Part shown: piece by piece, positions 1-5,345 of the stretch
Layout of the letters: each line of letters starts with the position of its first letter
Numbering within the stretch: position 1 is the first letter of the stretch
Assembly: GCA_002306055.1 (NCBI GenBank)
Contig: DBRR01000037.1
Location: forward strand, 1 to 6,661
Origin: Anaerolineaceae bacterium UBA1363
Lineage (GTDB): Bacteria > Chloroflexota > Anaerolineae > Anaerolineales > Anaerolineaceae
Length of the DNA: 6,661 nt
Reading direction: 5' to 3'
Translations under genes and position numbers: made by a program
Notes under the pieces: generated by a model
What the model saw: only the letters and a program-made list of their open reading frames with translations
What the model was told of the DNA's origin: nothing
Database searches by the model: none

Positions 1-30
1 TTAGGACATTTCTAAATTGCCTTGTCAAAT

Positions 31-104
31 CCAATTTTCTCCCAATTTTCTCCCAATTTCTCCCAATCTTCTCCCTATCCAATTTTCTCCTGATCCAACT
101 TCCT
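31..104. repeat. Imperfect tandem pyrimidine repeat (CTCCCAATTTT-like)
   Basis: A run of imperfect 10-11 base units of the form CCCAATTTTCT is seen at about 31-40, 41-51, 52-61 and 62-72, followed by two looser 16-base units to 104. The plus strand is almost entirely C and T interrupted by AA or A. The tract is flanked by two copies of TTGTCAAA (22-29 and 113-120). It lies just upstream of the dioxygenase gene. Function is unknown; it could be a slippage-prone spacer in the upstream region. No convincing promoter was found between it and the gene: the TACAAT at 153-158 has no good -35 and would leave a very short leader. Confidence 0.6.
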
Positions 105-170
105 CCCAAGGTTTGTCAAAGGCTTGGCTGCGCCCCAAACCCCGTGCTGGTTTACAATTACACCAATCAG

Positions 171-177
171 AGAGGTG
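171..177 (+). promoter_or_regulatory. Ribosome binding site deciding the dioxygenase start
   Basis: AGAGGTG lies three bases before the ATG at 181. It matches the anti-Shine-Dalgarno sequence and supports the ATG start over an in-frame TTG at 124, which would add 19 residues unlike the family's N-terminus. Confidence 0.7.
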
Positions 178-180
178 CTT

Positions 181-975
181 ATGGACCAAAACAAACAACG
201 CATTGTCTACTTCAGCCACGGCGGCGGTCCGCTGCCATTACTTGGCGACCCGGGGCACAAAGCCATGATCGATTTTATGCGCGTCCTGCCGGAGCAAATT
301 GCCCGCCCGGATTTGATCCTCGTGATCAGCGCGCACTGGGAAGAAGCCATCCCCACCCTGCTTGGCTCGCCTACCCCTCCAATGTTCTACGACTATTACG
401 GTTTTCCACCAGAGACTTACGAGGTAACCTATCCCGCGCCCGGTGCCCCCGAAGCCGCCCATAAGATTGCTGAGATGCTCCTGGCTGCCGGCGTACCAGC
501 GCAGATCAACCCAACCCGCGGCTACGACCACGGTCATTTCATCCCACTGATGATAATGTACTCCGAAGCAGATATCCCCACCCTGCAGCTTTCGCTGATT
601 CGGGGCTTGAATCCGGAACGGCATTTGCAGCTTGGCGAAGCATTACGCCCGCTGCTGGAGGAAAACGTGCTTATCATCGGTTCGGGATTCTCGTTCCACA
701 ATATTTCAGCCTTCTCGTGGAGCGCCACCAAAGCGCCAGACCCTGCCAATGATGCCTTTCAGGATTGGTTGATCGAAGCCACCCAGCATACTGCCTACGC
801 AGACACGCGCCACGCTTTGCTCAACTGGGCTCAAGCCCCTCATGCCCGCTACTGCCATCCCCGAGAGGAGCATTTGTTACCCTTATTGGTCTGTGCCGGC
901 CTGGCGCAAAGCTCTGCCCAGGTGCTCTTCGACGACACCATTCTCGGAAAGCGGGGGGTGGCGTTCGGCTGGTAA
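181..975 (+). CDS. DODA/LigB-type class III extradiol ring-opening dioxygenase family protein
   Basis: Encodes 264 residues, about the usual length for the 4,5-DOPA-dioxygenase-like (YgiD/DODA) branch of the LigB superfamily. Family members are cytosolic, non-haem metal enzymes that open catechol-type rings with O2. Seen in the sequence: SHGGGPLPLL near the N-terminus (His13), SAHW (His52), a YDHGHFIPL segment (His117), GSGFSFHN (His173) and REEHLLPLL (His231). These sit where the family keeps its metal-binding and catalytic histidines, so the site looks intact. The SHGGGPLP form differs from the SHGxPM form of YgiD and suggests a separate subfamily, so the substrate cannot be named. There is no signal peptide. 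The gene stands alone, converges on the pheST operon and ends before a strong hairpin terminator. The fold assignment is firm; activity on an aromatic substrate is inferred. Confidence 0.88.
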   Translation: MDQNKQRIVYFSHGGGPLPLLGDPGHKAMIDFMRVLPEQIARPDLILVISAHWEEAIPTLLGSPTPPMFYDYYGFPPETYEVTYPAPGAPEAAHKIAEMLLAAGVPAQINPTRGYDHGHFIPLMIMYSEADIPTLQLSLIRGLNPERHLQLGEALRPLLEENVLIIGSGFSFHNISAFSWSATKAPDPANDAFQDWLIEATQHTAYADTRHALLNWAQAPHARYCHPREEHLLPLLVCAGLAQSSAQVLFDDTILGKRGVAFGW

Positions 976-1003
976 ATGGATTTACCGCCAAAAAGATTCA
1001 AAG

Positions 1004-1035
1004 GCGCCGGCCGGATTCTCAGGTTGGCGCTTTTT
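1004..1035. terminator. Rho-independent terminator between convergent genes
   Basis: GCGCCGGCC (1004-1012) can pair with GGTTGGCGC (1022-1030) as a 9 bp stem with two G-U pairs and a 9-base loop, followed directly by TTTTT (1031-1035). It lies 28 bases after the dioxygenase stop, so it should end that transcript. On the minus strand the same hairpin follows the dsrE-like stop (1050) but has only an interrupted T tract (CTTTGAATCTTTTT), so bidirectional use is plausible but weaker. Confidence 0.8.
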
Positions 1036-1049
1036 CATTACAGTATTCA

Positions 1050-1385
1050 CTACAAGCTGATAACTTTTTCCGCTTCTTGCAGCGCGGCCAATATTCCTGG
1101 CATACCGCCTATCTTACCAACCCTCACCTTGTCGGTCAGTCCAAAGTACTCCAGGCATGTTGAGCAGATTATCAGCTCCACCCCCGCTGCTTCCAGTCTC
1201 CTCAGCCATTCCAGCACCAGCGAGCCTTCACATACCAGTTTCACGCCGTCAGCATAAAACACAACCTGCGCGGGCTTCTCCTCTGCCTGGGCTGCCAGGC
1301 TCAGAAATTTCACGGCCAGGGTCTGCTGTAAACTTTCCGGAGCATCCCCCATTCCATTTCGGGTAAACAAAAAGACTGTCTTCAT
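1050..1385 (-). CDS. DsrE/YedF-like small sulfurtransferase-fold protein
   Basis: Encodes 111 residues resembling the C-terminal DsrE-like domain of the YedF family, which in other bacteria is fused behind a TusA domain and linked to selenium or sulfur metabolism. Matching elements are the N-terminal strand KTVFLFTRNGMGD, the segment VVFYADGVKLVCEGS with Cys52, the helix VLEWLRRLEAAGVE, and the signature ICSTCLEYFGL with Cys74 and Cys77, then a glycine-rich end. Cys77 sits in the TCLxYxGL motif typical of the family and is the likely functional thiol. There is no TusA domain here, so the protein is a stand-alone module. The start codon follows the pheT stop by only 8 bases and its Shine-Dalgarno AGGAGAG overlaps that stop, so it is the third gene of the pheST operon and presumably under the same T-box. 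The exact partner or substrate is unknown. Confidence 0.8.
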   Translation of the reverse strand: MKTVFLFTRNGMGDAPESLQQTLAVKFLSLAAQAEEKPAQVVFYADGVKLVCEGSLVLEWLRRLEAAGVELIICSTCLEYFGLTDKVRVGKIGGMPGILAALQEAEKVISL

Positions 1386-1393
1386 TTGCTCTC

Positions 1394-3925
1394 CTACTGG
1401 CTGCGCAGTACCGCGCCAAATGTGTTTTTGGTCTGTTTCACAATCCGGTTGCGAATGTTCAGAGCATCTTTATCGGTCAAGGTGCGGTCAAACGCCTGGT
1501 ATGTCAGTTGGTAAGCCAGGCTCTTCTTGCCCTCTCCCAACCTGGCATCCCGGTAGACGTCAAATAGCTTCACATCCACCAGCAATTTTCCGCCAGCCTG
1601 CCAGATCAACGCCTCCAGCTCATCCGCGGGCACGCTCTCATCGACAATCAGGGCGATATCCTCCACCATCGCTGGATAGCTCGAGATTGGCCGGTTGGTG
1701 AAGACCGCATTACTCAACCTGACCAGTGCCTCTCCATCAAACTCAGCCACCAGCACCGGGTTCTGCCCGAAGGCGTAGTTTTTCTTGACCTGCGGGTGCA
1801 GTTCGCCCATAACGCCCAGGATTTCTTTTCCCACTCTTACCTCAGCACACTTGCCGGGGTGAAAACTTGGGTGTTCCACTGCCTGGAATTTGACCCCCTC
1901 CAGGTGCAGACCGTCCAAAAGCGCTTCCACGACGCCCTTCAGGTCAAAGAAGTCCATCGCCGGGCTCTGGGGTCGATCCCAACTTGCCATGTCCCACGCA
2001 CCCGTCATGCCAATGCTCAAGCGCAATGCCTCATGGGGCAGGATTTCACCCACAACTGGCAAAAAGACCGGTCCCAATTCAAATAGTGCCAGACCCGGTC
2101 TGAACTTTGCGTTGTACTCCAGCAACTCAAGCATGGTTGCCTTGGCGCTGCGGCGCATGACCGTGCGCTCGGGTGTGATCGGGTTCTTGAGGCGCACATA
2201 TGCCAAGCCCTCTGGCGCTTTCCTGCCGATATTCAAGCGTGCTTCGCGCTCGGGTGAGGTCTGGCGATAAGCCAGGGTATCCTGCAAACCTATCGAGACC
2301 ATGATGTCGCGGATCCGTTCCTCTGCTTCCAAACCGGGGTTGCCAACCTGGGGAGGAAGCTCGTCGCTCAGGCGCTTCTCGGCGATGCGTTCATATCCAT
2401 AGACGCGGGCGATCTCTTCGATCAGGTTTCTTTGCCCGATAATCCCAGATTCGATGTCCGTGCGTGTTGCCGGGCTCTTTGCTACCAGTTCCCTGCCTTC
2501 CATCCAGCAAGTAAATCCCAATCTTTCAAGGATCCGGGTGGATTCTTCCAGCGAGATCTCCTGCCCAAGCACTTCTGCAATATTTTCAGCCGATATGCGG
2601 TTGACTGTATCTACATAAGGCTTGCCGTATTCGTCCAGTACGCCCTGCACCACCTCTCCGCCGCCCCACTCCTGCACCCGTTTCAAGCACAGGCTCAATG
2701 CGGTCTCTGCCAGCGCCGGATGAACGTCGCGGCTAAAGCGGTAAGCGGCTTCGCTGTTAATGCGGGTTTTGCTCAGGGTTTTGCGAATGTTGATAAAGTT
2801 CCAGTTCGCCGACTCAATCAGCAGGTTGCGCGTTTCCGCACGGACGCCTGTTTCACTACCGCCCATCACGCCCGCAATGGAAAGCGGACCAACGGTGTCG
2901 GTCACCAGTTCAATTTGCGGGTCAAGCTGCAGCTCAGATCCATCCAGCAGGGTGATCTTTTCGCCTTCGTAAGCCGTGCGGGTAATAATGGTCGGCTTGC
3001 CGCCCGCTCGCTCCCGCAGCAGGTCGTAATCGAAGGCATGCAAGGGCTGACCAATCTCGAGCATGGTGTAGTTCGTGGCATCCACCAAGGCATCAATCGG
3101 GCGCATCCCTGCCAGCGAAAGACGTCGCCGCACCCAGTAGGGGCTTTGGTGGGATTGCGTTTCTTCCACCATCCCCAGCATAAAGCGCGGGTTCAGCTCG
3201 GTGTTGCGCACTTCCAAGCCAACTTTCTCCGCGATTGCTCCACCCTTTTCCAGGGCAACCCCCTCAGGTAAGCGCAGCGGTCTTCCCAAAACCGCTGAGA
3301 GTTCCCGGGCGATGCCCAAAATGGACGCATCTCTTGCCATATTTGGCAGGATCGCAACCTCGTAGACCACATCGCCCATGTAATCCACCAGCGGCATGCC
3401 GACTGGCGCATCTGCATCCAGTTCGATCACGCCCTCATGTTCTTCCGAAATGCCCAGTTCTTTTTCCGAACAGATCATCGAGCGCGACTCAACCCCGCGG
3501 ATAGTAGTCTTTTTGAGTTTCGTCACAACCTGTCCGGGTTGATGACCGTCGTAAAGCAATGCCCCTTCGCGGGCGTAGGCCACTTTGATCGGCTGTTCCA
3601 GCCTGCCCTTGCCGAGGTAAGGGAACATATTCGGTGCCCCGGTCAGAACGGTTGTGATTCCCGTGCCGTCATTTAGCTCGCAGAGTGTCAGACGGTCAGC
3701 GTTGGGGTGTTGGTTTACCTCCACCACCTCTGCGACCACGAATTTCTCTTTATCCCAGAGCAATCCAAAATATTTATTCTTCAATTTGCCTTCAGGCTTC
3801 TCCACGCCCACCAACTGCACACTTTCCACTTCCAGACCGACATTGGTCAGGAGGTTGGCGATCTCTTCGATGCCAACTCCGTCCAGGTCGATGTAATCTT
3901 TGATCCAACTTAAGGGTGCTTTCAT
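1394..3925 (-). CDS. pheT: Phenylalanine-tRNA ligase beta subunit
   Basis: Encodes 843 residues, somewhat longer than the roughly 800 usual for bacterial PheT. With PheS it forms the α2β2 enzyme that charges tRNA-Phe; the β subunit binds tRNA and hydrolyses mischarged Tyr-tRNA. Domains in order: N-terminal segment (1-42), EMAP-type tRNA-binding OB fold with the HPNADRL motif (about 62-187), B3/B4 editing domain (about 245-415) with LVDATNYTMLEIGQPLHAFD (His296) and GVMGGSETG, B5 domain (about 438-512) ending in EEIARVYGYERI, catalytic-like core (about 535-740), and a ferredoxin-fold anticodon-binding domain (749-843) with SSYPAMVEDIALIV. An extra basic and aromatic stretch at residues 43-61 separates the N-terminus from the OB fold and explains part of the length. 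ATPNR-type sequence before the B1/B2 boundary is replaced by ILPNMARDASI. The start follows pheS by 11 bases, with GAGGAG five bases before the ATG. Confidence 0.98.
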   Translation of the reverse strand: MKAPLSWIKDYIDLDGVGIEEIANLLTNVGLEVESVQLVGVEKPEGKLKNKYFGLLWDKEKFVVAEVVEVNQHPNADRLTLCELNDGTGITTVLTGAPNMFPYLGKGRLEQPIKVAYAREGALLYDGHQPGQVVTKLKKTTIRGVESRSMICSEKELGISEEHEGVIELDADAPVGMPLVDYMGDVVYEVAILPNMARDASILGIARELSAVLGRPLRLPEGVALEKGGAIAEKVGLEVRNTELNPRFMLGMVEETQSHQSPYWVRRRLSLAGMRPIDALVDATNYTMLEIGQPLHAFDYDLLRERAGGKPTIITRTAYEGEKITLLDGSELQLDPQIELVTDTVGPLSIAGVMGGSETGVRAETRNLLIESANWNFINIRKTLSKTRINSEAAYRFSRDVHPALAETALSLCLKRVQEWGGGEVVQGVLDEYGKPYVDTVNRISAENIAEVLGQEISLEESTRILERLGFTCWMEGRELVAKSPATRTDIESGIIGQRNLIEEIARVYGYERIAEKRLSDELPPQVGNPGLEAEERIRDIMVSIGLQDTLAYRQTSPEREARLNIGRKAPEGLAYVRLKNPITPERTVMRRSAKATMLELLEYNAKFRPGLALFELGPVFLPVVGEILPHEALRLSIGMTGAWDMASWDRPQSPAMDFFDLKGVVEALLDGLHLEGVKFQAVEHPSFHPGKCAEVRVGKEILGVMGELHPQVKKNYAFGQNPVLVAEFDGEALVRLSNAVFTNRPISSYPAMVEDIALIVDESVPADELEALIWQAGGKLLVDVKLFDVYRDARLGEGKKSLAYQLTYQAFDRTLTDKDALNIRNRIVKQTKNTFGAVLRSQ

Positions 3926-3936
3926 CTCATCTCCTC

Positions 3937-4971
3937 TTAGAACTGTTCCAGAAAGCGGATGTCGTTATTGCGGAAGTGGCGAATATCATCAATGTGATAG
4001 CGCATCAGGGTTGAGCGGTCGATGCCCATGCCGGCAGCAAAACCGGAATAGACCGCTGGGTCATATCCGCCATACCTGAGCACGGTCGGATGCACCATGC
4101 CGCAGCCAAGGATCTCCAGCCAGCCGGTGCCCTTGCAGACGCCACAGCCTTCCCCGTCGCAGACAAAGCATTCCACATCCATTTCAGCGCTGGGTTCCGT
4201 AAAGGGGAAGAAAGACGGTCGCAGACGCGTGCGCGCGTTCTCGCCAAAGGTTCTGCGCGCAAAGTCGTTGAGCGTGCCGCGCATATCAGCAAAGGTAATG
4301 CCCTTGCCTACCACCAGCAGCTCCACCTGGATGAACTCAATTTCTGAGCGGGCTGTCAGCTGTTCATAACGCATGGTGGTGCCCGGCAGAATGACGCGGA
4401 TATTTTCCGGCGCTCTTTCGCGCATTACCCGTACCTGCCCTGGCGAGGTATGCGTGCGCAACACAACGCCCTCCTTATCAGTATAGAAAGTGTCCCACAT
4501 GTCTCGTGCCGGATGATAAGGCGGCATGTTCAAAAAAGTGAAGTTATAATCGTCGGTTTCCACTTCCGGCGAGCGGTAAATCTGGAATCCCATATCGCCA
4601 AAGATCCTGTAAATCTGGCGCAAGGTCAAATGGAGTGGATGGATCCTCCCGCGGCGTGGTTTGCGCCCAGGGAGGGTCACATCCAGGGTTTCTTTGGTAA
4701 AAGCTTCCTGCTGGCTGGCAGCCTTGATGGCCTCTTCTTTTTCTGCCAGGGTTGCTTCCAGCCCCGCTTTTGCCTGGTTCACGGCTTTGCCGATGATCGG
4801 GCGCTCTTCTTTGGCAAGCTTTCCCATCGAGCCGTAAACCTGCATCACCAGCGACTTTTTCCCAAGGAACTCCTGTTTCCAGGCTTCCAGCGATTCTGCA
4901 TCCGCAACAGTCTGAAGCGCTTCAATCCCGCGCGCCAGTTCCGCCTGCAACTTCTCTTCAATTTCCAACAT
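3937..4971 (-). CDS. pheS: Phenylalanine-tRNA ligase alpha subunit
   Basis: Encodes 344 residues, normal for bacterial PheS, the catalytic subunit that activates phenylalanine with ATP and loads tRNA-Phe in the cytosol. Seen: an N-terminal coiled-coil arm (about 1-90); then the class II synthetase core with EVETDDYNF (136-144), HPARDMWDTFY (153-163), LRTHTSPGQ (171-179), motif 2 region TTMRYEQLTARSEIEFIQ (198-215) with Arg201, and motif 3 GFAAGMGIDRSTLMRY (310-325), ending DIRFLEQF. A CX2CX4CX2C cluster (Cys268, 271, 276, 279) lies before GTGWLEILGCGMVHP and looks like a small zinc-binding knuckle, absent from E. coli PheS but present in various others. The usual FHQ of motif 2 is FIQ here. 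The Shine-Dalgarno GAGGTG stands four bases before the ATG. It is the first gene of the operon and lies directly downstream of the T-box leader. Confidence 0.98.
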   Translation of the reverse strand: MLEIEEKLQAELARGIEALQTVADAESLEAWKQEFLGKKSLVMQVYGSMGKLAKEERPIIGKAVNQAKAGLEATLAEKEEAIKAASQQEAFTKETLDVTLPGRKPRRGRIHPLHLTLRQIYRIFGDMGFQIYRSPEVETDDYNFTFLNMPPYHPARDMWDTFYTDKEGVVLRTHTSPGQVRVMRERAPENIRVILPGTTMRYEQLTARSEIEFIQVELLVVGKGITFADMRGTLNDFARRTFGENARTRLRPSFFPFTEPSAEMDVECFVCDGEGCGVCKGTGWLEILGCGMVHPTVLRYGGYDPAVYSGFAAGMGIDRSTLMRYHIDDIRHFRNNDIRFLEQF

Positions 4972-5000
4972 TCTTCACCTCATCAATTTGTCATTCGGAC

Positions 5001-5032
5001 AAAAAAATGCCCATCCGGATAAAGGGACGGGC
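5001..5032 (-). terminator. T-box-controlled intrinsic terminator before pheS
   Basis: On the minus strand GCCCGTCC (5032-5025) pairs with GGATGGGC (5016-5009) as an 8 bp stem with one G-U pair and an 8-base loop, followed by A and seven Ts (5007-5001). It ends about 30 bases before the pheS start. It is the OFF state of the riboswitch, because its 5' strand is also needed for the antiterminator. Confidence 0.92.
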
Positions 5033-5040
5033 AAAAAAGC

Positions 5041-5054
5041 CGTGGTACCACCCT
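5041..5054 (-). promoter_or_regulatory. T-box sequence and antiterminator 5' strand
   Basis: AGGGTGGTACCACG matches the conserved 14-base T-box AGGGUGGNACCRCG. The UGGU bulge (5050-5047) can pair with a tRNA ending ACCA, which implies discriminator base A, as expected for tRNA-Phe. AGGG and ACGG on this strand can pair with CCGT and CCCT within 5030-5021, forming the antiterminator. Those partner bases overlap the 5' strand of the terminator, so the two structures exclude each other. Confidence 0.93.
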
Positions 5055-5151
5055 TCTTGGCTGGCAGAGCCAACCCTCTCAGGTCGTTCTGTAACGGGAA
5101 CTCCCGGCGCGGACTACTTGCATAAACGTTTCACCCGCACGACTCCTGAGG

Positions 5152-5154
5152 GAA
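5152..5154 (-). promoter_or_regulatory. Likely T-box specifier triplet UUC (Phe)
   Basis: UUC follows GAAG on the 3' side of Stem I, directly before the CCUC that closes the basal helix and the AGGAG that follows, as in the T-box consensus. It would pair with the GAA anticodon of tRNA-Phe. The base 3' of the triplet is C where a purine is more usual, so the exact register was not settled. Confidence 0.7.
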
Positions 5155-5251
5155 CTTCAACTTTCGCTTGCCTGGCGCTGCTCTCAATCTCGACCGCGCC
5201 TCCCTGTTGGGGCTCTAAAGCCTACTTTCCTCAATCACCATCGTTCGCCCT

Positions 5252-5280
5252 ATTATAGAAGTTTTCAAAGGCATGGTCAA
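5252..5280 (-). promoter_or_regulatory. σ70-type promoter of the pheS-pheT-dsrE operon
   Basis: TTGACC (5280-5275) and a perfect TATAAT (5257-5252) are separated by exactly 17 bases. Transcription should begin near 5246-5244, just ahead of T-box Stem I. This is one of the clearest promoters in the window. Confidence 0.88.
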
Positions 5281-5297
5281 GGGCACAGCCAATCGCA

Positions 5298-5306
5298 TGC
5301 TATAAT
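5298..5306 (+). promoter_or_regulatory. Extended -10 promoter for the β-helix protein
   Basis: TGCTATAAT contains a perfect -10 hexamer (5301-5306) preceded by TGn, the extended -10 signature. No good -35 lies at 16-18 bases, which is tolerated by extended -10 promoters. Transcription would start near 5313, leaving a leader of about 33 bases before the ATG at 5346. It is divergent from the pheS promoter, whose -35 ends 17 bases to the left. Confidence 0.65.
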
Positions 5307-5333
5307 TAAATACTTATCTTAGGGTTCTATATG

Positions 5334-5340
5334 AAAGGGG
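5334..5340 (+). promoter_or_regulatory. Ribosome binding site deciding the β-helix protein start
   Basis: AAAGGGG stands five bases before the ATG at 5346, good Shine-Dalgarno spacing. An in-frame ATG at 5331 would put this motif inside the gene and has only a weaker AGGG eight bases upstream. Confidence 0.6.
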
Positions 5341-5345
5341 TTCCC

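Larger units (their letters stand above)
5001..5246 (-). promoter_or_regulatory. T-box riboswitch leader of pheST (tRNA-Phe sensing)
   Basis: The untranslated leader between the promoter and pheS carries T-box landmarks. Reading the minus strand: a basal Stem I helix GATTGAGG (5236-5229) pairing with CCTC (5151-5148) and AGTC; an AGTA element (5226-5223) on the 5' side of the specifier loop; an internal GGCGC/GCGCC helix (5200-5196 with 5178-5174); a GAAGTTC segment with likely specifier UUC at 5154-5152, a Phe codon; a CGGG/CCCG hairpin followed by GTTACAGAACGA in the Stem III region (5106-5084); an extra hairpin GGTTGGC/GCCAGCC (5075-5059); the T-box sequence (5054-5041); and a terminator (5032-5001). 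In the T-box mechanism, uncharged tRNA pairs with the specifier and the UGGN bulge, stabilises the antiterminator and permits transcription. The specifier and the downstream genes agree. The exact outer ends are approximate. Confidence 0.93.

Noticed and set aside
124..180. TTG start extending the dioxygenase by 19 residues
   Set aside because: No Shine-Dalgarno before it, and the added residues do not look like the family N-terminus; the ATG at 181 has a good site.
25..219. Minus-strand 64-codon frame with repeated GENWIGRRLGE-type peptide
   Set aside because: The peptide repetition only reflects the pyrimidine DNA repeat; the frame overlaps the start of the dioxygenase gene and has no supported start signal.
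2432..3271. Plus-strand open frame of 279 codons
   Set aside because: Lies wholly antisense to the well-conserved pheT gene; its translation shows no recognisable family.
4450..5022. Plus-strand open frame of 190 codons
   Set aside because: Antisense to pheS and its leader terminator; composition is that of a shadow frame.
5007..5258. Plus-strand 83-codon frame in the pheS leader
   Set aside because: The bases are fully explained as the T-box riboswitch on the other strand.
5331..5345. Upstream in-frame ATG for the β-helix protein
   Set aside because: The better-spaced AAAGGGG precedes the ATG at 5346; the upstream start remains possible and would add five residues.
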